Part shown: piece after piece, positions 1-7,917 of the stretch
How the letters are laid out: each line of letters starts with the position of its first letter
Position numbering within the stretch: position 1 is the stretch's first letter
Assembly (NCBI GenBank): GCA_046292465.1
Contig: JBKBRB010000001.1
Span: 186,001 to 250,000 of the forward strand
Direction of reading: 5' to 3'
Length of the DNA: 64,000 nucleotides
Source of the DNA: JANWWM01 sp046292465
GTDB taxonomy: Bacteria > Bacteroidota > Chlorobiia > Chlorobiales > Thermochlorobacteraceae
The notes under the pieces: model-generated
What the model saw: the letters and a program-made list of their open reading frames with translations, nothing else
The model's database searches: none
What the model was told of the DNA's origin: nothing
Position numbers and translations under genes: made by a program

Positions 1-187
1 CTCTGCTAAATGCACACATTTAGGGTGCCTTGTTCAATGGGATCCAAAAGCCGCAAATGTGTGGTGCGCTTGCCATAACGCCCGCTACAATACAGACGGC
101 ACCAAAATTTCAGGTCCGCAACCTGCCGACCTTGAGAAATACAGCGTCAAAGTCCAAGACGGCAACATCATTGTCTCAAAAGTTTAA
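1..187 (+). CDS. petC: Rieske iron-sulfur protein of the cytochrome bc complex, 3' end (partial)
   Basis: Only the last 61 codons are present (frame from base 2, stop at 185-187). They hold both [2Fe-2S] binding boxes of a Rieske protein: CTHLGC and, 18 residues later, CACHNA. The Rieske protein takes electrons from quinol at the Qo site and passes them to a c-type cytochrome. The following cytochrome b gene begins 43 bases downstream, the usual petC-petB order in Chlorobi. Box 2 is unusual: most high-potential Rieske proteins have CPCHGS, whereas here Pro, Gly and Ser are replaced by Ala, Asn and Ala. The N-terminal membrane anchor lies outside the window. Confidence 0.93.
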   Translation, partial: SAKCTHLGCLVQWDPKAANVWCACHNARYNTDGTKISGPQPADLEKYSVKVQDGNIIVSKV

Positions 188-230
188 TTTCCTACTGACT
201 CTTTCCAACAACTTAAAGCAGTGACCTACA

Positions 231-1325
231 ATGGCTGAACTTATCGCAAAACTCAAAAACGGTGCCGCCCAAGAGTGGATCAATGAGCGCATTGGCTCGC
301 TTACCTATGTGATCGATTACGCGAGCAAAAAGACCGTGCCGATGCACCGCCAATCTGTTTGGTACTACTTCGGCGGATTGACGCTCTTCTTCTTCGTGAT
401 TCAAATTATCACAGGTTTGCTCTTACTGCTCTACTACAAACCCACCGAAGCCGAAGCGTTTGAATCCTTTGTCTTCATTCAAAAAGAAGTTCCATTCGGC
501 TGGCTGATTCGTCAAGTGCATAGTTGGTCGGCGAACTTGATGGTGCTCATGATGTTTATTCACATGTTTAGCGCATACTTCATGAAAGCCTACCGCAAAC
601 CGCGCGAACTTATGTGGCTCACAGGCTTCGTGCTCTGCCTTTTGACGCTCGGACTTTCGTTCACAGGCTACTTGCTTCCTTGGAACACACTTGCTTACTT
701 TGCTGTTAAAATCGGCATCAGCACACTTACCTATGTTCCAGGTGGTGATTTCATCGCTAAAATTGCACAAGGCGGCGACGAAGTAACTGGCGAAACGCTC
801 ACGAGAATGTTTGGACTGCACGTCGTGCTGCTTCCGGGCTTAACGCTCCTCGTGCTTTCCGCTCACCTCATTTTGATGCAAACGCTTGGAACCTCTGTGC
901 CAATTGGCTACAAAGAAAAGGGTTTGCTCAAAGGCGAAGAACCCTTCTTCCCGAACTTCTTGATGAAAGATTTCATCGGCTGGATGATTGGGTTCGCTCT
1001 TCTCATTTTTCTCTGCGTTGTCTTCCCTTGGGAAATTGGAGAGAAAGCAGACCCACTTCAACCTGCACCTGAAGGCATTAAACCAGAATGGTATTTCTGG
1101 GCGCAATTCCAATACTTGAAACAAGTTCCAGGGGCTGTGGCAATTGTAACCATGACGATTGCGATGCTTGTTTGGGCAGCAGTGCCATTCTTGGACAAAA
1201 AAGCCAACAATGAAGAACGCGATGTGAAGTTTACCATCTTCGGCGTGCTCACACTCGGATTTTTCCTTGTTGAGTGCTTTATCGTCTATTACGAATACTA
1301 CATCAAGAACCCTGTCTCACACTAA
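231..1325 (+). CDS. petB: Cytochrome b (fused b6/subunit IV type) of the quinol:cytochrome c oxidoreductase
   Basis: A 364-residue polytopic membrane protein. Heme-ligand His pairs are H97/H111 (13 residues between) and H197/H212 (14 between). The longer second spacing is the cytochrome b6 pattern; mitochondrial-type cytochrome b has 13 in both. The Qo-site PEWY motif is at 285-288. Length and C-terminal helices indicate b6 and subunit IV joined in one chain with about eight membrane segments. The position that carries the heme-cn Cys of b6f complexes (FYCLGG in b6) reads YYFGG here, so a covalent extra heme is not expected. It would form the quinol-oxidising core with the Rieske protein encoded just upstream and feed cyclic photosynthetic or respiratory electron flow. 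Confidence 0.96.
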   Translation: MAELIAKLKNGAAQEWINERIGSLTYVIDYASKKTVPMHRQSVWYYFGGLTLFFFVIQIITGLLLLLYYKPTEAEAFESFVFIQKEVPFGWLIRQVHSWSANLMVLMMFIHMFSAYFMKAYRKPRELMWLTGFVLCLLTLGLSFTGYLLPWNTLAYFAVKIGISTLTYVPGGDFIAKIAQGGDEVTGETLTRMFGLHVVLLPGLTLLVLSAHLILMQTLGTSVPIGYKEKGLLKGEEPFFPNFLMKDFIGWMIGFALLIFLCVVFPWEIGEKADPLQPAPEGIKPEWYFWAQFQYLKQVPGAVAIVTMTIAMLVWAAVPFLDKKANNEERDVKFTIFGVLTLGFFLVECFIVYYEYYIKNPVSH

Positions 1326-1347
1326 TCGCAAAGAACTTTATACTTGT

Positions 1348-1378
1348 AAAAGCGGAAGCCAACACTTCCGCTTTTTTA
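1348..1378. terminator. Bidirectional intrinsic terminator between petB and tenI
   Basis: A perfect 11-bp stem (AAAAGCGGAAG at 1348-1358 with CTTCCGCTTTT at 1365-1375) encloses a 6-base loop. T-runs on either strand follow from the A/T ends of the stem. It lies between two convergent genes and overlaps the stop codon of the minus-strand gene. Confidence 0.9.
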
Positions 1379-1969
1379 TTTCAACACGCATAGAAATTCC
1401 TTCACTGCCTTGCGCACATCACTTGCCGACATTACCGCGTTCATCACTGCCACACCAAACGCACCTGCCTTCAAACACTCTGGCACTCGTTCAGGCGTAA
1501 TTCCGCCAACCGCATAAACAGGAATTGAAACTGCTTTACACACTTCTTCAAGCGCGTTTAATCCGCGTGGCGCAACGGCTTTCGATGAAGTCTCAAAGAT
1601 ATGTCCGAATAGAAGGTAATCAGCACCGCTTTGTTCGGCTTCTTTTGCGCCTTTGACGCTATGAACGCTTCGTCCAACAAGAGAACTAAAAAATCGCTTG
1701 ACGGTTTGAACCGGAAGTTCATTTTCGGGGAGGTGAAGTCCATCGGCTTCGGTGGCAAGGGCAATATCCAAACGGCTGTTGATAATTAGTTTCGCACCGT
1801 AGCGCGCCGTCGTTGCGCGGAGCGATTGCGCCAAGTGGAAGAGCGGTTTGGCGTCCATATCCTTTTCGCGCAGTTGCACAAGGCTCGCGCCAGATTGACA
1901 TGCCGTTTCAACGATTTTTTCTAAATCGCCTTTTGCCAACGCACGATTCGTGATGAGCATCAGGCGCAT
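1376..1969 (-). CDS. tenI: Thiazole tautomerase TenI-like (ThiE/TenI superfamily)
   Basis: A 197-residue TIM-barrel protein starting at ATG 1969, 16 bases after the upstream aminotransferase stop; a longer in-frame reading would overlap that gene. It shows QLREK near the N-terminus, GRSVHS, YLLFGHIFET and a phosphate-binding AVGGI segment. ThiE enzymes usually have HLGQ.D and FGP(I/V)F.T.TK. Here the corresponding parts are HLPEN and LFGHIFETSSK, which match the TenI subgroup that isomerises the thiazole phosphate carboxylate tautomer in thiamin synthesis. Thiamin-phosphate synthase activity cannot be fully excluded from sequence alone. It appears co-transcribed with the aminotransferase and ends in the shared terminator. 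Confidence 0.8.
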   Translation of the reverse strand: MRLMLITNRALAKGDLEKIVETACQSGASLVQLREKDMDAKPLFHLAQSLRATTARYGAKLIINSRLDIALATEADGLHLPENELPVQTVKRFFSSLVGRSVHSVKGAKEAEQSGADYLLFGHIFETSSKAVAPRGLNALEEVCKAVSIPVYAVGGITPERVPECLKAGAFGVAVMNAVMSASDVRKAVKEFLCVLK

Positions 1970-1985
1970 CGCGTCAGGAAATAAC

Positions 1986-3209
1986 TTACTTGGCAAGCGA
2001 GAGTTTTCGTTCAAAGAAAGTTGCAGTAAAATCGGCAACGCGCGTATAAACGTCTTTGAGCGTCTCGACATCGGGCAAGAAGACAATGCGGAAAAATCCA
2101 TCTTTCGCCTCTGTGCCGAAGCCAGAGCCATGAACGAAGAGCACACCTTTTTCACGAAGCAATCCGAGCACAAAGTCTTCATCAGTGCCGAGTTCGCCAT
2201 TGTGCAAGTTCACTTGTGCCATGGCGTAAAACGCGCCTTCGGGTTTGTTGCAAGAAATGCCTTCGATTTGGTTGAGCATGTGGTAGGTGGTGTCGCGTTG
2301 TGCACGCAAGCGAGCCATCGTAGCGTCAAGGTAGGATTTCGGCAAGTTCATCGCGGCAGGAATAGCGTGTTGTGGCGACATCGGCGCACAGAGCCGCGCA
2401 TCGGCTAACTTGCGAATTGCCCCCATCACATCAGGCATCAGGGACGCATTTGTAACCGTCATCCAGCCTAATCGCCAACCGGGCGCAAGGTAATTTTTAG
2501 AGAGCGATTCCATCGTAACCACAGGCAAATCGTCGCCTGCTAAACTTCCCATCGGCACATGCACGCCTTCGTAAATCAACTTGTGATACACTTCATCGGC
2601 AATAACAATCAAACCATTTTGCCGTGCGACATCGAGCATGGCGGAAAGCGTTTCTTTCGTGTAAAGCGCGCCTGTCGGATTGTTCGGATTGATAATAACC
2701 AACAACTTTGTGCGCGATGTGATGAGCGATTTGAGTTCGTCAATATCAGGCTGCCAGTTGTTGTTCGGATTTTGTCGATACTTCACTTCCTTTGCGCCGA
2801 TTTTGGTTGCAATGGCGGTGTAGAGCGGATAGCCGGGACTGGGCACGAGCACTTCATCGCCGGGCTCGAGCACCGCGGTGAACACAATGTCGGCGGCTTC
2901 GGACGCGCCGTAAGTGAAAATTACATCATCGGGCGTGGTAGGAATGTTTCGTCGTTCGGCTTCTTCGGCGACGGCTTCGCGTGCGGCTTGAATCCCTGCC
3001 GAGGGCGAATAGCCTGAATACCCATCGCGCATGGCTTTGATATTGGCTTCAATCAATTCTTGTGGAGGCTGAAAGCCGTAGAGCGCAGGGTCGCCAATGT
3101 TGAGATAAGTTACCTTTTTGCCTTGTGCCTCAATTTTCTTCGCTTCAACCACGATGTTGCGAATGGCATATTTGTAGTTCTGTGTGCGCGATGCTGGTGT
3201 GTAGGTCAT
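1986..3209 (-). CDS. Class I PLP aminotransferase (alanine/aspartate type)
   Basis: A 407-residue fold-type I aminotransferase. Visible landmarks: YSPSAG near 67-72, NPNNPTG at 174-180, an Asp/Tyr pair in ADEVYHKL for PLP N1 and phenolate contacts, and the Schiff-base Lys K238 in SLSKNYLAPGWRLGW. The K-N-Y-L-A-P-G-W pattern resembles archaeal and bacterial alanine or aspartate aminotransferases and differs from AlaA of E. coli (SLSKTYR). It transfers amino groups between an amino acid and 2-oxoglutarate or pyruvate; the exact substrate cannot be read from sequence. It is first in a two-gene unit with tenI and divergent from the class V enzyme starting at 3283. Confidence 0.9.
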   Translation of the reverse strand: MTYTPASRTQNYKYAIRNIVVEAKKIEAQGKKVTYLNIGDPALYGFQPPQELIEANIKAMRDGYSGYSPSAGIQAAREAVAEEAERRNIPTTPDDVIFTYGASEAADIVFTAVLEPGDEVLVPSPGYPLYTAIATKIGAKEVKYRQNPNNNWQPDIDELKSLITSRTKLLVIINPNNPTGALYTKETLSAMLDVARQNGLIVIADEVYHKLIYEGVHVPMGSLAGDDLPVVTMESLSKNYLAPGWRLGWMTVTNASLMPDVMGAIRKLADARLCAPMSPQHAIPAAMNLPKSYLDATMARLRAQRDTTYHMLNQIEGISCNKPEGAFYAMAQVNLHNGELGTDEDFVLGLLREKGVLFVHGSGFGTEAKDGFFRIVFLPDVETLKDVYTRVADFTATFFERKLSLAK

Positions 3210-3282
3210 AGCCGTAAATTTTTGAACTTGATGATTGTTGTGAATATAAAGTTATCTTTCTTCAACTCAACGCTTGCGCTGC

Positions 3283-4449
3283 ATGTATCAATCGCACTAC
3301 TCAAAGTTTCTTTCCGCCAATCCAAAGCGACTGCATTTCGCCGCACATAGCCATCACTATTGGCTTGACGCAACGCGCGAAGCTCACCTGCACTACTGGG
3401 ACGACGCCGCACGGCTTGCCGATAAAAAATGGTCATATATTTTTTCCGACGTTCTTCCCAAAGCGCAACGCCACATTGCACGGCTTATTGACCTTTCATT
3501 TCCCGAACAAATTGCCTTTGCGCCAAACACGCATGAGTTTCTGGTGCGTTTGCTTTCGTGCATTGAACGCTCGCCGATTCGCATTCTCACGACCGATAGC
3601 GAGTTTTACAGTTTCTCGCGTCAAATCTCGCGTCTTGAAGAAAGCGGAAAGGTTCTGGTGCAACGCATTCCTGTTGAGCCGTTTGAAACCTTTGAGACGC
3701 GCTTCATCAATGCAGTTTCGCAAGGCGATTACGACCTTGTGTTTTTCAGCCATGTGTTTTTCAATTCGGGCTTTGTGGTTGAACGCTTGGAGGAGATTGT
3801 TTCGGCGGTGAAGTCGGCGGAAACGCTCGTTGTGATTGATGGCTACCACAGTTTTTGCGCCATTCCGTTTTCAATGAAGCCGATTGAATCACGTGCGTTT
3901 TACCTTTCGGGCGGATACAAATACGCGCAAGCAGGCGAAGGCGTTTGCTTTCTTTGTGTGCCGAAAGGCGTTCCATATCGACCGATGAATACAGGCTGGT
4001 ATGCCGAGTTTGGCAGTCTTGCCAATCGCAAGTCGAACGCAGTGAATTATAGCGACGATGGGTTTCGATTTTTCGGCGCAACCTTCGACCCCAGCGGCTT
4101 GTATCGTTGGAACGCCGTCGGTGATTGGTTGGAAGCCATGCATCTTTCCGTTGCAGAGATTCACGCCCATGTGAGAGCGTTACAGCAATGCTTTTTGGAA
4201 AAACTTTCTGAAGCAAATTTGAACTTTCTGACGATTCAGCACCTTGTGCCGAGCGTTGAGATAAAGTCGCGCGGGCACTTTCTTACGTTTGACGTTCCGA
4301 ATGCGGAAGCGATTGAATCAGAACTTTTGAAACGTGATGTGGTGATTGACCGTCGCGGCACGCGCTTGCGCTTCGGGTTTGGGCTGTATCACACGGAGGC
4401 CAATATCAACAGTTTATTTGAACGACTGACTGATTGCAAACTAACTTGA
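3283..4449 (+). CDS. Class V PLP enzyme, kynureninase-like
   Basis: A 388-residue protein from ATG 3283; a TTG at 3274 could add three residues. The PLP Lys is K213 in SGGYKYAQAGEG, and D186 in VVIDGYHS fits the residue that contacts the pyridine nitrogen. The GYKY..AG.G arrangement is that of kynureninases and related class V aminotransferase-fold enzymes. No other tryptophan-degradation gene lies nearby, so a true kynureninase role is uncertain; selenocysteine lyase-like or other class V activities are possible. It is divergent from the class I aminotransferase. A weak promoter-like TATCTTTC sits at 3253-3260 with a TTG 22 bases upstream. Confidence 0.75.
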   Translation: MYQSHYSKFLSANPKRLHFAAHSHHYWLDATREAHLHYWDDAARLADKKWSYIFSDVLPKAQRHIARLIDLSFPEQIAFAPNTHEFLVRLLSCIERSPIRILTTDSEFYSFSRQISRLEESGKVLVQRIPVEPFETFETRFINAVSQGDYDLVFFSHVFFNSGFVVERLEEIVSAVKSAETLVVIDGYHSFCAIPFSMKPIESRAFYLSGGYKYAQAGEGVCFLCVPKGVPYRPMNTGWYAEFGSLANRKSNAVNYSDDGFRFFGATFDPSGLYRWNAVGDWLEAMHLSVAEIHAHVRALQQCFLEKLSEANLNFLTIQHLVPSVEIKSRGHFLTFDVPNAEAIESELLKRDVVIDRRGTRLRFGFGLYHTEANINSLFERLTDCKLT

Positions 4450-4451
4450 TG

Positions 4452-4483
4452 TTGAAAAGCCCAAGGCGTAGTTCGTATATTTC
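4452..4483 (+). promoter_or_regulatory. Candidate promoter for bchZ
   Basis: TTG at 4452-4454, a 21-base spacer and TATATTTC at 4476-4483. This is one base off the TANNTTTG element found at the tRNA promoters of this window. Transcription would begin about a dozen bases before the ATG at 4502, giving a very short leader. Confidence 0.45.
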
Positions 4484-4501
4484 CCTCAAAATGAATGAAG
4501 C

Positions 4502-5911
4502 ATGACGAAAATCATCCGAGACGAATCCACAACCAGCGCGTATTGGGCGGCGGTCAACACGCTTGGGGCATTGCCCGATGTGCACATCATCGCCGATGCA
4601 CCGATTGGTTGCTACAACCTTGCAGGCGTTGCCGTCATTGACTACACCGACGCCATTCCTTACTTACGCAACTTCACCCCGACCGACCTCACCGAACAAG
4701 CCATTTCGTCAAGCGGCACCACCAGCATCACAAAACAAACGATTGAAAAACTGCTCGGCACAGGCAAAACGCTTATCGTGATGTCGACCGCCGAAAGCGA
4801 AATGGTCGGAGCCGACCACACGCAAATGCTCGCCGCACAGTATCCCGACATCAAATTTTTTCCATCGAATTCTCTCATCGAAGACGAATGGCAAGGGCGC
4901 GACCGCGTTTTAGCATGGTGCTTTGATAATTACGACGACGGCAAACCCGCCAATGTCGAGCGCGGAACGGTTAGCATTATCGGACCAACCTACGGCTGTT
5001 TCAACTCGCCTTCCGACCTTCACGAAATCAAACGATTGATTCAAGGCGTGGGCGGAAAAGTAAAGCGCGTCTTTCCGATGGAATCCAAACTCGCCGACAT
5101 TTCCGACCTCAAACACAGCGACGTGATTGTGGTGATGTATGAAGAATTCGGAACTTCGCTCGCAAAAAAACTTGGTCGCCCGATTCTTTATGCGCCGTTT
5201 GGTCTTTATGACACCGAAAAATTTATTCGCGAGTTAGGAAGGTTGTTGGATAAAACCGAACAAGCCCAAGCGTTCATCGCCGAAGAAAAACGAACCACGC
5301 TGAAACTGATATGGGATTTGTGGCGCGGTCCGCAATCGGAATGGTTTCCGACAGTGAGTTTTGCTGTTTGTGCCTCGCACACCTACGCCAAAGGCTTGAA
5401 AAAACTCTTGTCGGAAGAACTCGGCATGACGTGCGTTTTCGCTGAAAACTCTGCGACGGCGGATAACTCCGAGATTCGTCGACGCTTGCAATCAAATCCG
5501 CCACAGTTGATGTTCGGCAGAATTGTCGACAAAATTTATCTGCACGAAGTTGGTGCGAAAACTTATTTCATTCAGTCGGGCTATCCTGGTCCGTTTGTGC
5601 GACGCGCTCTGGGCACGCCGTATATGGGTTTTTCAGGTGCCGTCTATCTCGTGCAAGAAATCGTCAACATTCTTTACGACACGCTGTTTCAGTTCTTGCC
5701 GTCGCACAAATCCAACCATGAACTCACAGAAAGCGATGCGCCAATCGAGTGGACGGCGGAAGCCAAAGCATTACTTGCAGAGCGAACCAAGCGTGCGCCG
5801 TTTATCTCTCAAATTTCGTTCAGTCGCGACCTGAAAAAGAAAGCCGAGCGATATGCACGCAATCAAGGGTTGAGCACCGTTACGGCGGAGATCATCTCAA
5901 AAGTGTCTTAA
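4502..5911 (+). CDS. bchZ: Chlorophyllide a reductase subunit BchZ
   Basis: A 469-residue nitrogenase-like protein. The N-terminal YWAAVNTL, then DAPIGCYNLAG with C37, then IDYTDAIPY matches BchZ. BchB, the related protochlorophyllide reductase subunit, lacks this opening. In chlorophyllide a reductase, BchY supplies three Cys and BchZ one Cys to the bridging [4Fe-4S] cluster; C37 is the candidate here. The C-terminal 50 residues (from WTAEAKALLAE on) form the small light-independent-reductase tail domain. With BchX and BchY it reduces ring B of chlorophyllide a on the path to bacteriochlorophyll a. bchX and bchY are not in the window. Two genes follow closely in the same direction (17 bases, then an overlap), suggesting co-transcription. 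Confidence 0.93.
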   Translation: MTKIIRDESTTSAYWAAVNTLGALPDVHIIADAPIGCYNLAGVAVIDYTDAIPYLRNFTPTDLTEQAISSSGTTSITKQTIEKLLGTGKTLIVMSTAESEMVGADHTQMLAAQYPDIKFFPSNSLIEDEWQGRDRVLAWCFDNYDDGKPANVERGTVSIIGPTYGCFNSPSDLHEIKRLIQGVGGKVKRVFPMESKLADISDLKHSDVIVVMYEEFGTSLAKKLGRPILYAPFGLYDTEKFIRELGRLLDKTEQAQAFIAEEKRTTLKLIWDLWRGPQSEWFPTVSFAVCASHTYAKGLKKLLSEELGMTCVFAENSATADNSEIRRRLQSNPPQLMFGRIVDKIYLHEVGAKTYFIQSGYPGPFVRRALGTPYMGFSGAVYLVQEIVNILYDTLFQFLPSHKSNHELTESDAPIEWTAEAKALLAERTKRAPFISQISFSRDLKKKAERYARNQGLSTVTAEIISKVS

Positions 5912-5928
5912 CGATTTTGAACTTACCT

Positions 5929-7917
5929 GTGAAAGTTCTGCTGCTTTTTGTTCTTGCCCTCACACTGTTCGGGTGCAAAAAAAGTGAGCGTGCGCAACGC
6001 GACCTCGATTCGCTTTACAGCATCGCCTCTTCACAAAAAGCCACAGGCGATTTCGCGCTCGCCATTGAGTCGTTTCAACGCTTGCTGACGCTGGATTCAC
6101 TTCGCGCAACGACCTATCGGCTCGAGTTGCTTTCGCTCTATGAACAAACAGGAAACTTCCGCGCCGCGCTCTCGATGATCGACTCGCTTTCATCTGTGGA
6201 TTCGCTTCAATCGCTCCAAACGAAACGACTCGCCTTTCTGTGTTTGCTTGGCGAAACAGAAAATCTCAAGCAACTTTTACGACAAAAATTTCCGCTCACG
6301 CAACACGATGAACTTCTCCTTGCCGACCTTTATTTGCAAGAAAAAGACTATGACCGCGCTCAATATCATCTTGCGGCACTTAGCCAATCGGGAAACGCCC
6401 TTGTCGCCATTGACGCGCTTGGAAAATTAGCGATGCTTTTTGAAGGCTACCGACAAAACGGCACAGACAGTAGCACGTTTTTCTTGCGCAAACTTTCCAA
6501 TGTGCTCACGGAGCGGCTTCGGGAGCAACCTCCACTTGAAGAACAATTCGAGCTGCTCTATCGCACTGCGCATATTTTTTCAGACTACGACGCCTTTACC
6601 TCCATTGCCGATTCGCTCTATGGACAAGCCCTCGCCTGCCTTAATCGTGCCCCGTGGAAAGGCGGCAATCCCGAAGTGCTCTCGGCGTGGGTTACACTCG
6701 AAAGAAGCCGAATTGGCACGCTGCAAAGTCAAGCACTCGAACAAGCCTTGCTCACATTTCGCAAAAAGGAGCATACCCTCGGCGAAGCCTTCGCTACGTT
6801 GCTTCTCGGCACATGCACGGACTATTCAACTTCGCGCCGAATTGATTTGCTCTTGAAATCGCTCGAGCTTTTTGAATCGCTTTCCTATCCCGACCTGCCC
6901 TACGCTGTCAGCGACGCGCTCGACAAAGCCATCAATGATTTGCTTGCCTTGCTCTTAGCGCAGGAACGCCTGCTCGAGGCATTTGAAATTTCTGAACGGA
7001 TTCAAATGCTCAAACAACGCTTCTCGCCGAGACCTACCCTCTTGAAACCCCATTCGCCTGCATTTGCAGAATTGAAGCAAGTGCAAAGCGAAATTTTTGC
7101 TATTTCCGTGATGAAAGATTCGCTTGCATTTTTGGCTGATGAAACCGCACGCACAGAGCGCAGTCAACGCCTTGCCGAAACGCTTTCCAAAAAACAAGGC
7201 GAGTTTTATCAAAAGTTTATTGAGTTCAAATCGACTGCGCCTACCGAAGCCGAACTGCTCTTGCCCAAACCGCTCACGCTCTCTGAAACACAACGCCTCT
7301 TGAAGTCCGATGACGCCCTTGTTCAGTTCATATTCAGCGACACGCAATCGCACTTGCTCGTTATCACTTCGAGTAAAACCTATCGCCTTGCGATTTCTTT
7401 GACGCGCGCCGAGATGGTGAAAGCATTCAAAGCCCTTCGCTTCGAGTTGTTGAACGGATTGCCGCTTGATTCCAACGACGTGATTCGCAATGCCACACGC
7501 CTCGCTTTAACCAACGCAATTTTCAAACCGCTTCTGCCGTTCATTTCTGAACGCTCACAAGTTTATGTGATTTCAAACGCACCTTGCCCGATTCACCTTC
7601 TTGGCGAAACAAAACTTCTCGGTGAAACGCATGCTCTTTCCTATCTCTCTTCGGCAAAACAACTTCAACTTGCTAACTTTGCCTCTCCCCTTGACGCGCC
7701 GCTGATTGTTTCGCTCGATGAAATTGATGTCGTTCCGTTTCGCCTCTTTGAATCGCCACAGGAAGCATTGCTTGAATGGGGTCGGATTGATGACAAAACT
7801 AAATCGCTTGGTTTGACTCTCTTGCGACCGCTTGCTGACGCTTACCGCCACTTTGCTCTTTTGCAGTCATCACAAAACCAATACACTTGGATAAACTTTT
7901 CTTGTTATGGCAAATAA
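5929..7917 (+). CDS. TPR lipoprotein with degenerate or truncated CHAT-like C-terminus
   Basis: A 662-residue protein from GTG 5929, chosen because it gives a compact lipoprotein signal (MKVLLLFVLALTLFGC); TTG 5917 is an alternative. The reading frame is also open upstream inside bchZ, but that is not a plausible start. Residues about 25-420 are helical repeats of TPR type (ALAIESFQRLL, DYDRAQYHL, LEAFEISERIQ). Residues about 450-580 resemble the start of a CHAT caspase-like domain (ALVQFIFSDTQSHLLVIT, then SYLSSAKQL). The usual HG and SAC.TG catalytic motifs are not seen; the protein ends shortly after with one His and one Cys (INFSCYGK). It is probably an outer-membrane-anchored, proteolytically inactive scaffold. 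The stop overlaps the next gene by 11 bases. Confidence 0.7.
   Translation: MKVLLLFVLALTLFGCKKSERAQRDLDSLYSIASSQKATGDFALAIESFQRLLTLDSLRATTYRLELLSLYEQTGNFRAALSMIDSLSSVDSLQSLQTKRLAFLCLLGETENLKQLLRQKFPLTQHDELLLADLYLQEKDYDRAQYHLAALSQSGNALVAIDALGKLAMLFEGYRQNGTDSSTFFLRKLSNVLTERLREQPPLEEQFELLYRTAHIFSDYDAFTSIADSLYGQALACLNRAPWKGGNPEVLSAWVTLERSRIGTLQSQALEQALLTFRKKEHTLGEAFATLLLGTCTDYSTSRRIDLLLKSLELFESLSYPDLPYAVSDALDKAINDLLALLLAQERLLEAFEISERIQMLKQRFSPRPTLLKPHSPAFAELKQVQSEIFAISVMKDSLAFLADETARTERSQRLAETLSKKQGEFYQKFIEFKSTAPTEAELLLPKPLTLSETQRLLKSDDALVQFIFSDTQSHLLVITSSKTYRLAISLTRAEMVKAFKALRFELLNGLPLDSNDVIRNATRLALTNAIFKPLLPFISERSQVYVISNAPCPIHLLGETKLLGETHALSYLSSAKQLQLANFASPLDAPLIVSLDEIDVVPFRLFESPQEALLEWGRIDDKTKSLGLTLLRPLADAYRHFALLQSSQNQYTWINFSCYGK

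Noticed and set aside
1376..1969. Calling the gene thiE
   Set aside because: The GRSVHS, LFGHIFET and HLPEN segments match TenI better than ThiE.
1376..2200. Longer start for tenI
   Set aside because: The extra 77 residues overlap the aminotransferase and are unlike the family.
4502..5911. Calling the gene bchB
   Set aside because: The opening YWAAVNTL and DAPIGCYNL with a single cluster Cys are those of BchZ, not the Asp-ligated BchB.
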